A DNA stretch of 64,000 nucleotides from Forficula auricularia (GCA_024734495.1 JALMQS010000828.1:4575603-4639602); one strand, 5' to 3'. Counted from the first letter of the stretch, positions 40,917-52,576 are shown. Notes: generated by a model not told the origin, from the sequence alone. Translations and numbers: made by a program.

Positions 40917-42875
40917 TTTATCCAATGCAAAGCATGGGTAAAGTATTGTAATCGCTCTCGGGACAAGCGTGGCTTCAAAAGGTCCTCAGGTAAAGACTAC
41001 GGAACCCATGGACTCAATTAAAGTCACAAATTGTAGTATTCAATTAGGTTGAATTTTAGCACGTGACGGTTTTGCCAAAAATTACATGGGGTCTGGTCGA
41101 GAGGCCAAAAAGTGCGATTTTTTCATTTAGTGCGTGCGTATGGATGGATGTATGGATGGATGTATGTATGTATGGATGTTATCGCTTTTTTGGCCCACGA
41201 TTTTTTCCACACCGTTGCACCGATTGAAATGAAATTAAAAACCTACCATTAGTTTAACAAAATGAAGCGCTGATTAGTTTTTGGTACATATCGGCCCACA
41301 AACATTAGTACTTTATTTCGGTACTTTTTTAGTTTTTTCTAAATATCTTGAAAATGACTTAAGCAATTTTGATGAAATTTAATATCCTAATTAAGTACCT
41401 TGGGGACCACAAAAAAGGTTAAATAAAGTTTTTAGTAAAATTATATTTTAAAGTACTTTACTCTAGAGTAAGATGGTACTTTTTTAATTTTTTAAATTCT
41501 TTAAAATTTATTCATTTGAAAGTTTTAATATAGCTCATATAGCCTTGCTTAAGTAAGAATGGATAGGCTTCTCTCTGTGAAATGCTAAAAATTTGGGAGG
41601 AATTTTTATGAGTAACCATAGCAACTGCGTTGTTTTCTTATCCGTTACCTTTGCTGAAGACAGAGAAATCGATTTTAAACCAAAAATAGCGATTGATTCT
41701 CATCTAGTTCTTGAGGAATAATCATTCTAAATTGGATTTTTGACGTTTCGGTTTTTATTAGTAACCATTGCTGAAGACATAGAGAAATCGACTTTAAACC
41801 AAAAATAGCGATTGATTCTCATCTAGTACTTGAGGAATAATCATTCTAAATTGGATTTTTGACGTTTCGGTTTTTATTAGTAACCATTGCTGAAGACATA
41901 GAGAAATCGACTTTAAACCAAAAATTGCGATTGATTCTCATCTAGTACTTGAGGAATAATCATTCTAAATTGGATTTTTGACGTTTCGGTTTTTATTAGT
42001 AACCATTGCTGAAGACATAGAGAAATCGAATTTAAACCAAAAATAGCGATTGATTCTCATCTAGTACTTGAGGAATAATCATTCTATATTGGATTTTTGA
42101 CGTTTCGCTTTTTATTGGTAACCATTGCTGAAGACATAGAGGAATCGACTTAAAATCAAAAATAGCGATTGATTCTCATCTAATACTTGAGAAATATCCA
42201 TTCTACATTAGGTTTTTGACGTTTCGATTATTATTGGTAACCATTGCTGAAGACATGGAGGAATCGACTTAAAATCAAAAATAACAATCAATTCTTATCT
42301 AATACTAGAGGAATAACCTTATTGCATTCCATTTTTGATGTTTTGACTATTCAACTAAACTACTCAAGCTTGAGTTGTTTACCAAAAAGAATTTAGTCTT
42401 TTTGATTTTAAGTCGATTCTTCTACATTTTCAGTAGAGGTTTCCATTAATAGTCAAAATATCAAAAATGGAATGCAATAAGGTTATTCCTCTAGTATTAG
42501 ATAAGAATTGATCGTTATTTTTGATTTTAAGTCGATTCCTCCATGTCTTCAGCAATGGTTACCAATAATAATCGAAACGTCAAAAACCTAATGTAGAATT
42601 GTTATTCCTCAAGTATTAGATGAGAATCGATGGCTATTTTTGATTTTAAGTCGATTCCTCTATGTCTTCAGCAATGGTTACCAATAAAAACCGAAACGTC
42701 AAAAATCCAATGTAGAATGGTTATTCCTCGACTCTTAAATGAGAATTATTTTTGAATTAATTTCAATATGAACTACAAATTGCAAGTGATATCTGATTAA
42801 TAATAAAGGAACAAACATATTAATATTTCAAATGAATTTGGATAAAGTTTAGCAACGATCCGTTGCAGTTTAATT
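40917..42875 (+). repeat. Hairpin-ended repeat family H1, long copy
   Basis: Begins TTACTTTATCCAATGC with the hairpin CCAATGCAAAGCATGG and ends GCAACGATCCGTTGCAG. It has the most complete array of 119-bp units (41640-42760). Other copies: 25555-26410, 27062-27718, 33595-33998. Confidence 0.8.
41640..42760. repeat. 119-bp tandem array with an orientation switch
   Basis: AACCATTGCTGAAGACAT recurs at 119-bp steps (about 41762, 41881, 42000, 42119, 42238). Near 42380 the array flips: from ~42400 to 42760 about three more units read on the opposite strand (GTCTTCAGCAATGGTTACCA). Units contain GACGTTTCGGTT and GGAATAATCATTCT. Confidence 0.92.
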
Positions 42876-44044
42876 TTAATAAAAATTATTTTTACTATTT
42901 GTTATAAAAAGTAAACGTATGTCGGATATATTTTACGTAAATTTCTATCTATTTCGAAAAATTGAATTTCTCATCATATACAACTGTTTTTTAAATAAAT
43001 CATTTTTTATATAAAATTTACTATTCACATTCAACACAGTTTATATATTTTTTATTATGAATCTATTTTTTTTTTTTATAAAATTAAATTTTTTTATTAT
43101 GTGTATCCATTAAATTACATGAGAAGATATAAATATTTATATTGAGTTTTTTTTTAATTAAAGTCATTTAATCAAATAACTTGAAGCCAATGAATCAAAA
43201 AGTGCAGAGTTAATTAAATAGAAAATGCTTTTTGACTCTAGTGAAGTTGACTTGATTTATTTCCAAGAGATTAAATTACTTTAAAATAATTGCACCTCGT
43301 GTCAAAGAAAATATTTATGAACAGTTCAATAAAGATAGATATTAACTAAGATTTAAAAAAATGAGAGAGAAATTAAGATGCATCATAAGAAATGAGAACC
43401 AAAAGTATTAAAAAAGTAATTTTGAATCTTTTCGTGTTCGAGGAAACTTTGATATAAGTAAAAGAATAATTAAAATTTGTGTTTATTTATTTATTTCTGG
43501 AAACCTTATCAATAATGATAGATGAGACGATAATCAATCACGTCATGATGGGATGACACGTCACGCCATTTAATAGAAAATTTCAATTTATTTTTATTGG
43601 AGTGAAGAAAGTCTTGTAATGAGGGGAAAAGATTGAAATTCCAACGGATTTTTGACATTTCATGGTCCCTAAATACCGAAAAATCGATTTTTAGATGTCT
43701 TCAGTTCATCTTTCTGTTTGAAAAGATCTAATTTTAAAAAAAGCATCTACAATACATATAAAGTATGCGATACACAACTTTCATTTATGTATAACTTCTT
43801 CTTCTTTAAAATTATCCTCCCAATTTTTCTCCTTTCAAATTGTTTCGACAGAAAATAGAAGTAAACCTCGCTTCAAAAAGAAAAAAAGAAATATATAAAT
43901 GATATTGTTCTCTGATGCAAATAAACATATTATATATAATCAGAGACGTTCAGAGAAAATGCGAGGCCCGGGGCAATTAATATTTTAGAGTGCCTTCAAA
44001 ATGTTATAAAATTGTGGGCAAGAAAATAAAATCAATTGTCTTCG
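42876..44044. other. AT-rich DNA, no gene recognised
   Basis: Includes a GATGCAAATAAACAT fragment like the 278-796 fold-back near 43915. Nothing else identified. Confidence 0.5.
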
Positions 44045-44447
44045 AAACTCAGTTTACTTTAACCTAGACAGCAGAAGCAGCCGACCTCTTTCGGTTGCTT
44101 TAAATGGTTGTGCTAGGTACATTTACCAACTGGAACCCAGAACAAGCGTAACTGAGTATGCGACTAGAATTCTGGGGATGAACCTCGGTGCCTTCCGGAA
44201 GTATAGGTATGCTAAGTTTGTGTACGGGGTCCTCTTGGGACGTGCGCCGGACTACCTATGTCGAACCCTGGCTTGTGGCCCGTCAACACGTGCGCGCGCT
44301 CTGGTCTGTCCGCCACATAGAAGCAAAATGATGGCGGACTCATTTGAGGTCACGGCGACCAAGGTTTGGAACGCACTGCCACTCAACTTGAGGAAGATTG
44401 GGCGCCCAGAAGTATTCGAAGCAGAACTACACAGGCACCTAGCCTAA
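44045..44447 (+). pseudogene. Non-LTR reverse transcriptase C-terminal fragment
   Basis: An open frame without its own start reads PLSVALNGCARYIYQLEP, TEYATRILGMNLGAFRKYRY, LLGRAPDYLCRTLACG, then VTATKVWNALPLNLRKI and FEAELHRHL before the stop at 44445-44447. The ALN.C.RYI block and the WNALP...LR..F...L..HL end are typical of the region downstream of the RT palm in non-LTR ORF2. No internal stop; 5' truncation removes all catalytic motifs. Confidence 0.85.
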
Positions 44448-44785
44448 TATATTTTTTTTTTGTTTTATATCCTATTTATTGTAATTTTTTTTTGTTTTAT
44501 ATCCTATATATTGTAATTTTTTTGTTTTGTTTTCATATCCTATATATTGTAATTTTTTTTTGTTTTTATATCTTATATATTGTAATTTTTTTTCTCCCTC
44601 TCTTTCTATATATTTTGTATTTTTTTTTATTTTTGTTTCATATATTTAGTATGTATTTTTCTTTTGATTTGTTGTTTTTTCTTGAATTATTTTAATTATT
44701 TTTTTTGTAAATATTTTGGTCTAAAATTGTACAGTAAAGGGGCTAGATGGCCCTACAGATACAATCTTATAATAAATAAATAAAA
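44045..44785 (+). mobile_element. 5'-truncated non-LTR retrotransposon, third family
   Basis: RT C-terminus (44045-44447), a T-rich 3' UTR with about five ~32-bp repeats (TTTTGTTTTATATCCTATAT TGTAATTTT units, 44455-44600), then GGGGCTAGATGGCCCTACAG and a TAATAAATAAATAAA tail. The coding part is GC-richer than all neighbours. Tail type and RT motif suggest a CR1/jockey/I-like clade. Confidence 0.85.
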
Positions 44786-46396
44786 TCATCAGAGAGTCTC
44801 ATTTATGTAATAGTTCCGATGGAATGGTTTATTTTTAATTATTTGTCAGAAGGTTCAATGTACCAGAAAATTTTACAAATGAAAATTTAAATCTTTGAGT
44901 CGAATATTTAGCGCAATACATAGGTTCAATTGGTCCAGATTGCTAATTATGGCACAAAACTTCGATTTCCAAGAGGGTAAAAAGAACCCTTCTGACATAT
45001 AATCAAAAATAATCCATTCCATCGCATCTAATAGATGGCACTCTCTTATTATTTTCTCTCAAAATCATTGGTATTTAACATTTTTTGGATTATTGTATTT
45101 AATTGTTTTACAGAAGGTTTGTGCGCTTTTTCATAAGCAAAATCACTATTTATTTGAGAATAGTCTAAAATCCTCGCTATCTGGTAATTACTGTTGAGTT
45201 GCCAGTCCATTTAATCGTTCCTCACTCATTTTCCGATCGTAGATAGTTTTTAATAATTAAGTAATGGAGAGGTATTCAGCCAATGGGTAGCCTCTGCTGA
45301 ATAAAAAACTCCCAATTATGGAAAACGTTTCGGCTTTAATTAAATAATGCCATCATCAGTTCCTAAGAGAGTATTAGCCACACAATTAATTTTATAAATA
45401 AATTGTACTCAGGCAGAGTTGTTATGGATAGTTTTTAATTCTTTTCAGATGACTAAATGATCTCTCACTCACAGGCATGGCTAAAAAAATTCGAAGCTAA
45501 ATTGGTAAATATGTTTTCGAATTCTACCAATAATTACTTTAAGTATTTATTTGCAACGAAATTTTCTCTGGAGAGAGATGGGTTGGTAGAACTTTTAATT
45601 GAAAGTAATGAAAGGCATCCCAGGGGTAGTATTTCTATAAGTATTTCTGTAGGTTTCGTGTTTATTGGTTTAAAATTGGATTTGCAAACACTCTTCAGCA
45701 GTATTAGCTCTTCTATAATTTTCTCATTTGCCTTCCCTTATATTTTTATTTTTGTCTAACATATTGAGTTGCCAAGTTGCAAGTTGAGGCCCCTAATATT
45801 GCGAGGCTATGGGCAGAATTTCAAAACATCCAATTTTTTAATTTCGAATAAATACTGAAATAAATTTTCGAATTTAATTATGCAAAAAATCTACAGCACT
45901 AGTGTTTAGTATTTAGTACGCTTGGCTTTTAATGACTAACCGTCTCAGCCTGCTGATGGCATTATCAGAACCGCCCTAATTCCAGTGAATGTTAAAATAA
46001 GAGAAGAAAGATTAAATAGTATTCCTAATTGGAGCATAATGGAAAACAATATTTGCTTAACATTAAGAATTATAACATTTTGATTGTATAACAGTGATAA
46101 TAAATTTAAAAAAGAGATTAATTTTGAAATAATAGAAATTCACAATCAGAAATATTCAAGTTAGCTCGATAACATAATATTATTATACCTACTTTCAGCC
46201 TTGGGGTCTTAGGTTATGCAGACTCGAACCAATCAAGGCAATTTGATTGCATAACTTGCAGGCGTTCCTGATAAAAATCAACAAGGTTAGTTTATATACG
46301 CGTTTTATTTGATTCCCCTAGTATATTTATTTTGCAATCATATAATAACTAAATGGAAATTTTTTTTAAATATTTAAAAAAAGATGTAAGAATATA
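44786..46396. other. Mostly unrecognised; one hammerhead-like motif and repeat pieces
   Basis: Apart from 45320-45363, the segment at 45535-45640 (TTTGCAACGAAATTTTCTCT, AACTTTTAATTGAAAGTAAT, GGCATCCCAGGGGTAGT) matches sequence at and just outside the right edge of the 34146-34930 fold-back. A 100-codon frame at 45457-45759 covers this repeat and has no motif. Confidence 0.5.
45320..45363 (-). ncRNA. Hammerhead-ribozyme-like motif with canonical CUGAUGA
   Basis: Minus strand: GGAA-CTGATGA-T-GGC...GCC-GAAA-CGT-T-TTCC. Helix I GGAA (45363-45360) pairs with TTCC (45323-45320). Helix II GGC/GCC extends past an A-A mismatch by two pairs. Helix III is the minimal A-CG-U. U (45324) is at the cleavage position. 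No reverse mate is adjacent; a weak TGATGGCATTATCAG echo is at 45953. Confidence 0.65.
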
Positions 46397-46919
46397 CAGG
46401 GTGGGGCATAAAGATCTCCCACACTTTGAAGAGGTATAAAAAATGAAAAATTTAACTAGAAAAAAACTGAATATATTTTTGAAAAGAACATAAAATATAT
46501 AGTTTTTTTTAATATGTTATAAACATTATATCAGACAAAAAAAGTGGGGCTGGTCAAAAATGAAAATTCTACCCCTTTCAACGAAACTCAGCCAAATTTT
46601 GTATACATTCTGTGGACCCGCAGAAGGCTAGAAATGCAAAAACTAACCACCCAAAATAGAAGGGGAGGGTCAAAAATAAAAATTCTAGCCCTTTCGACAA
46701 AACTATGTATACAAACTTTGATTGAGTTTGGTCGAAAGGGCTAGAATTTTCATTTTTGCCCTCTCCCTCCCCCTTTTTTTGTCTGCTATAATGTTTAAAA
46801 CACATATATAAAAAATTTATTTTGTGTTCTTTTTAAAAAATTATCCAATTTTTTTCTAGTTAAATTTTTTCATTTTTTATATCTATTCGAAATGTGGGAG
46901 ATCTTTATCCCCCACCCTA
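46397..46919. mobile_element. Fold-back element (CAGGGTGGGGCATAAAGATC ends)
   Basis: Left CAGGGTGGGGCATAAAGATC after TA; the right end is its near inverse (GATCTTTATCCCCCACCCT). Arms of ~150 bp pair; the middle has inverted copies of TGAAAATTCTA and a TTTGTATACA motif also found in family H2. No coding region. Confidence 0.8.
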
Positions 46920-47765
46920 TATTTATAGTTAAATTCTATTCAAAATATAATTGAATAAAAAATGAAATTAAAATATCTAAGTCTTTAAAGACAGCCGGAA
47001 TGTTTAGTTTGCAAAAATTTTCACTTTTTTAACTTACCTTTTTGTCGATTTTATCAGATAGCATTTAGGTTTAAAGATTCGCATTAGTGTATAATACCAT
47101 AGTCTGCATTTCCAAAATCAAAATTCAATGAATGAATGAGAAATAGCTTAGAACCCTTTGTGAACTGGGAATAGAATTTTAAGAAGGATAAGATTAATTG
47201 TTCAGGGGTGGGTAAGAATTCTCAAAGTTGGAACGACTCAGTACTTATGTGTAATTGCACTTAGCCAAATAGATCTATTAGGAAATGGGGAGGCTCGATT
47301 ACATTCCACTTTTCTAGAAACTAATAAATGCATCTTTAATTTCTTCGTTACTGTCATCTGTCACTAATGAGTTAAGAGGAAAATGAGTTCTTTACTCACT
47401 GGACACCTGACACTCATCATGGATATTCCTCAGACTGTTAAACTCTTGAAAAAATTATTAACCACTTATTCATTAAGAATGTTTAGGGTGGAGCTATGAT
47501 AAAGGATATGGCTTGAAATTTTACTTTATACTTAAAGTCTTACTTAATACAAAAATGGTCTATTTTCGTACGAATTTATTATCTATAAATTGATTTTAGC
47601 ATGAAATTATTTCAATTAATAATAACCGAATATTCAAATATGAGAGGTAGTGTATGGATTAATTTTATTCAAATGCATGCAAATGCAAAAAATTCAATAA
47701 TAATAAAAATAAGACTTTTGAAAGTTTATAATAGAAAAATAAGGACAAGTTTTTATGTGTGACTT
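46920..47765. other. AT-rich DNA, no gene recognised
   Basis: Nothing recognised on either strand. Confidence 0.5.
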
Positions 47766-48219
47766 TTTTATTTATCAGCCAACGTTTGGTTGACTTTGCC
47801 GACTTCTTCAGGGTTTCAAATAGTCATGCCACACATTCGTCTAAATTTTCTTTTTATCTTCGTTACTATTGAAGACCATCAGAAAAACAAATTTCAAAAA
47901 AATTTGGCACATTCACATAAACAATGTTTTTCCTTCTTTTCTTTAAATTAATAATTACACTAGACAAAACAGAAATATATAAAGGAAAACTGTTTTTTAA
48001 AAACGATAGAATTGAATTCCCTCTTTTTATTGATTCTTGCATTTAGAAATCTCAAATTTAAATTTCTGTATTGTCTAGTATAATTATTAATTTAAAGAAT
48101 AGAAGGAAACATTGTTTATGTGAATGTGCCAAATATGTTTTGAAAATTATGTTTTCTGATGGTCTTCAATGGTAACGAAGATAAAAAAATTAGAAAAATG
48201 TGTGGCATGACTATTTGAA

Positions 48220-48376
48220 TATTGTTAGAGTTCGTGGCTGTGATGAAACTGTACTAGATAAAGGAGGAGGTATCAAGATGGCCAAATAAAATTCAGGCCG
48301 AAATGTCTTATTAAAGGTGTTTTATTGAACCCAGTGATTCCATCTTTGGCTGATACCTCCTCCTTCATCTAGTAAA
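48220..48376 (+). mobile_element. 157-bp insertion with 13-bp target duplication
   Basis: ATGACTATTTGAA is present on both sides (48207-48219 and 48377-48389) but once in the left arm of the host fold-back. The insert has inverted AGGAGGAGGTATCA blocks and GGCC..GGCC-GAAA-TGTC, which resembles a decayed hammerhead. It looks like a tiny PLE-type or retrozyme-type fold-back; a SINE-like origin is possible. Confidence 0.7.
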
Positions 48377-48388
48377 ATGACTATTTGA

Positions 48389-48427
48389 AGCCCTGAAGAA
48401 GTCGGCAAAGTCGACGAAACGTTGGCT
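48389..48427 (+). ncRNA. Hammerhead-ribozyme-like motif, intact core
   Basis: AGCC (48389-48392) pairs with GGCT (48424-48427) as helix I. CTGAAGA (48393-48399), extra A, GTCG/CGAC helix II with a 7-nt loop, GAAA (48416-48419), A-CG-U helix III, U (48423) at the cleavage position. The minus mate (47778-47822) has CAAA instead of GAAA. Confidence 0.68.
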
Positions 48428-48658
48428 GATAAATAAAAAGTCTCACATAAAAACTTTAAAATTAATAAAAATTGTGGTCGGAAATGATAATAATAAAAAT
48501 AAGACTGTGGACTAATTAATAAATAATATTAATAGGTAAATAATTATTATGTGAAAGAATAAAATAAGAATAATATATATACATATATAAAACAACCAAG
48601 TGCTTATTCAGCGATATATGCTTTTTAATTAAATATTATTGAATGGATTGAAGGAGAC

Positions 48659-48748
48659 AATAAAAGAGTGTGTCTTCTGCTGGAATTATAAATATTTAAT
48701 TTATTTATAATTCCAGCAGAAGACACACTCTTTTATTGTCTCCTTCAA
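48659..48748. repeat. Short near-perfect palindrome
   Basis: TTGAAGGAGACAATAAAAGA and its exact inverse bracket a GTGTGTCTTCTGCTGGAATT arm. One arm of the same sequence is at 34357-34405. Would form a ~40-bp hairpin. Confidence 0.85.
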
Positions 48749-48757
48749 TTTATAAAA

Positions 48758-51700
48758 AATCTACTACTCTCGGCAAAAAGAAACTTTCAATTTAATTATT
48801 GAATACATTTAAAAATATAAAATGGTATATCCTAATAAGCTTAAAAAAATTAATTCAATTAATAAGGAAAAACAGAAAGAAAATACTAAAATAGACTGCA
48901 TTCTCATCCATTTTTAGAAGTCTGCTATTCTAGTATCTTCATATCATAAATCATCGATATGTTTTATTCGTTTTTTTAAACTTTTTTCATAATTAGTTTT
49001 TTGAATATGTTGAGTTGTCAAAACAGTAAAAACTGTTTTCTGTTTTACAAATTCTCAAATTTTGTTCAAATTTGGTATTTATCCCAAATTACTTTTATGA
49101 TTTAATTAGTATTCATTGTTTTTGTCATTAAAATTGTATAAAATAAACTTGTTTCATATTTTTTAAAGGGAATTATCGAATATCTGAGTTAAAAAAATCT
49201 TTGTGAAATTAAAGTTAATATGAAATTAACCTTCAAATAATTGAATGACTGTAATTTATATTAATTACTACAACAATAATTTTTAATAATTACATACTTA
49301 TTTTTAATTGAAAACAAAATTGATTGATGTCGGGATATCGGAATTGTTTATTATAATGGCCATTCAGAAAGAACAGTTGGGCAAACATTAATAAAAATAC
49401 AATACATAATATTTTACCTTTAAACTTCACAAATCATAATTTTCCAAGCCATTTTATAAGCCACTCGATGGTTTCGTTCCCCCCCCCGGTGGATTAAAAA
49501 CATTCCTATACCTAAGGGCATTTTCTTCCAATTTTCAATTTGAATTACAAAAGCACTGATTATTTATTTAATAATGTTTTATGTTTTAATTTAAAAGCTT
49601 CGATAATAATAAATCTTAGAGAATATTTAAAATAGATTTTAACTTACGTGTCATATTTAAAATTTAAAGGCCACTTCATTCCACAATTTATCAATAATAT
49701 ATTCGTGTTGGTGATATTGTATTTGGCCCCACAAGTAGGCATGATATAAACTTAAAGAGATAAGAAAATTAGGGATTTGATTATTGTTGATCTTATCGTT
49801 GCTGTGATGAAATGCTTGACTCTTATCGTTGCTCCAATAAAATCTCTAGACATGTATAGGAACCGTCTATGGACAAGTATAAAGACAATGTATATAGACA
49901 GTCTAGAGTCTTTGCCGCCTGTACACACTTGAATGTCTTGTTCTTCTTATTTGCTAAATATGACTGACTTTGTTGGGATCTCTGCATAATTAGGGGAGTT
50001 AGGGGAAGAGGAGAGAATCCAGAGGACATGTATAGGGTTGGCGGGTTGAATGATGATCGGAGGGGGAAGGATATGGGTCAGTGGGATGGATGGGGATTAG
50101 AGGAGCCTAGTTAGAGAACCGGCTCCCAGCGGGATACGAGACACCCTGTATATAGGTACAGTCACAGGTACAAATGCCTTTTAGTTGTATATATATATAT
50201 ATATTGCTATGTATATTGTAAATTGTCTCGTGTCTCCCACTTCAAATGGGAGGCCAATGATCTGCGATTTCATTCCAAAAACGTGTCTATATACATGAAT
50301 TTGTCTCTCGATTGTCTTTAGACAATTGCTCGATTGTATGTCGACATTGTCTATATACAGAAATCGCTCAACTTTTCATCCAAGTGTGTAGTAGCCTTTA
50401 GAGATATTATATTAGGGGGTATCGGCTATATAAAATTTCATTCTCATCTTTTCAAATATAGTTTCACAAAGACTTAAGAAATAATCTATCAAAATGGCAG
50501 ATCTTTCCTAAAATTACTTGAAATATATTGGGAGAATTCTGCTACCCTTTTATGAAGGAGCTATTATTGTAACTTTCGTACAAAATAGTACCATTTTGAA
50601 ATGACTATCTTAACAGTATTTTTGACAAATTTAGATGCTAATTTCGCCTAAAAACGACTGTAGTCGGCGAGTAAGAATTTCACTTTGGGGGTGTGTGCTG
50701 AACATACTACAGTATGGGATATATGGTATTATTTGCATTCTTAAATAATCGTCCAAAAATTCACTATCTTTCCATTTATTATTTTTACTTTATTTTCAGG
50801 CTGTGACAGTATGTCTGAATTTCGATAACTCAAGAAAAAATATATGGAAAATTAACTCTCGTGTCATAAAGATTTTATTTTCAAAAACAGTAAGATGTTT
50901 CAAGTAATAAAATTTAGAATATTTTATTATATTTAAATATATTATAAGGCGCTCTACTCTATAGCTTCTTGCAACAGCTCAACTTACCCCACCCTTCAAC
51001 AAAATCTGCAAAAAGTTTTAACTTTTTCTTTCAATTTTCAATTTGAAATATAATATTCCCAATGGAATTCCATGGGTTGAGCTTTATTTCATTTTTTTTT
51101 TTTTTTTTTATTACGAATTTTAAATTTAATGCAGAGAGCTCATTTAAGAGTTTTTCACCGAGAAAATATTGTATATTCATCATTTCTTTGATAGACCATT
51201 AAGAAAGCCATTTGAACATCTTTCCCAGCATTTTATTTCGAAATAGCTATGCAATCAACCATTTCCAAATTACTTGGACAAATTCGATTACTAATTCCCA
51301 ACTAAGTTCTATTGATCCTAATCAAGCGTCCATTGATAATCCACTTAGTATGCTCCTTGAATCAAGTTCATCAGACGAGAAAAAACACCAAGCAGGCTAT
51401 TTATTAGCCATTTGACCCATGTTTTCTCTTTAAGCCCTTCTCAGATCTCAGTTCAAATTAGATTATGGATTAACAACTTATGGGACTTCCGTTCTTTATT
51501 TCTCCTCTAAAGGAAATGAAAATCGCATGGAATGATTGCCCTCATGCTAATCTTGGTGACAATCTCCCTACCTCATCTCATTAGTGATAGGCTTGTTTTG
51601 TAAATAATTTGTGTTTGAAGGGATTTCAACTGAAAGGCCTAAAATTACATTTCAACCAAGGCCATATTTACATTTTCAATATATATTATAATTTCAGGGA

Positions 51701-52576
51701 TTTATTTATTTATTTATTCTGATTTAATTACGTTGCCTCTTTGAGCTTAACATTATTACGAATGAAAAAAATTGCAGTTTCTATTTTATTTTTTTATTAT
51801 CTACATTTTACTATTGAAAAAGTGGATCTGCATACGTATAATTTCAAATGTTATTTAAATGTTGTTTTGCCGAGTGGGTGACTTTAATTTAAACGAAAGA
51901 GATTGTGTTTTTATTTAAAATAATTTTTTTTTATTTATTACTTTATTTGGGACTACGGCTTCAAAGAAATTGTTTACTTATATCTTTACTCAAATATAAA
52001 TATTTTGCTTGGATATTTAATGAATGATTCTACTTGGATAAACTACTGTTAAATTTGTATTTAATAAATATTATATATTTATAAGAAGAAAGAAAAAAAT
52101 GTATCTGCTTATTTTTGTAGTAATTATATTTATCTATGTAATTTTGTTTATATATTTTTGTAATTAGGAGCCTAATAGAGGCTATAAATAAATAAATAAA
52201 TAAATATATTAAATTTAAGGGAGGTCCGACAATCCAACTTCCAGTCAGTGCTGCCTTTACAGTACAAATGTATTATCTACAGTACATTTTTGCTTGAAAA
52301 GTACAATAATACATTAACATTAAAATAATTTAGTTTCTAGTACATCCCATAAAATATCTCAAAGGTTTATGATACATTAGAGTACTAAAAAATATAAGCT
52401 TCATAATATCAATATAAAGTACGGATAGATAGTTCACAAAGATAATTCTAATTGTTCTCTTATTCTTATTCAAAGTATTGCCCCCTATAACAGATGCAGC
52501 GTTTCAAATTCTGTGTTTCAAGATCCACTGCCCAAGACAGTCCAAATTTTAAATAATTTAAAAAATTAAAGTAAAC
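48758..52576. other. AT-rich DNA, no gene recognised
   Basis: At 49920-50400 there are weakly inverted blocks (CACACTTGAATG / CATCCAAGTGTG) and a structured CCCAGCGGGATACGAGACA / TGTCTCGTGTCTCCCA pair around a (TA)n run near 50190-50204, perhaps an old MITE. A poly(T) run is at about 51093-51110. Frames such as 51212-51415 have no known motif. Confidence 0.45.

Larger units (their letters stand above)
47766..48445. mobile_element. ORF-less fold-back with hammerhead-like pair
   Basis: Arms 47766-48000 and 48045-48445 (minus a later insertion) are reverse complements from TTTTATTTATCAGCCAACG / its inverse through TTTCAAATAGTCATGCC to CACATTCACATAAACAATG. The ends hold the hammerhead-like cores facing outward. 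No coding region. A 157-bp insertion with a 13-bp duplication splits the right arm (48220-48376). Confidence 0.8.

Noticed and set aside
41640..42760. CTGAAGA and CCGAAACGTC inside the 119-bp units as a hammerhead
   Set aside because: On the plus strand CTGAAGACATAGAGAAATC has no room for helix II. On the minus strand GAAACGTC lacks a CUGANGA partner and helix I does not pair.
41640..42760. CRISPR array
   Set aside because: 119-bp units are contiguous with no unique spacers, in a eukaryotic transposon context.
44366..44695. 109-codon frame rich in F, I and Y as a membrane protein
   Set aside because: It reads through the T-rich tandem repeats of a retrotransposon 3' UTR in another frame than the RT.
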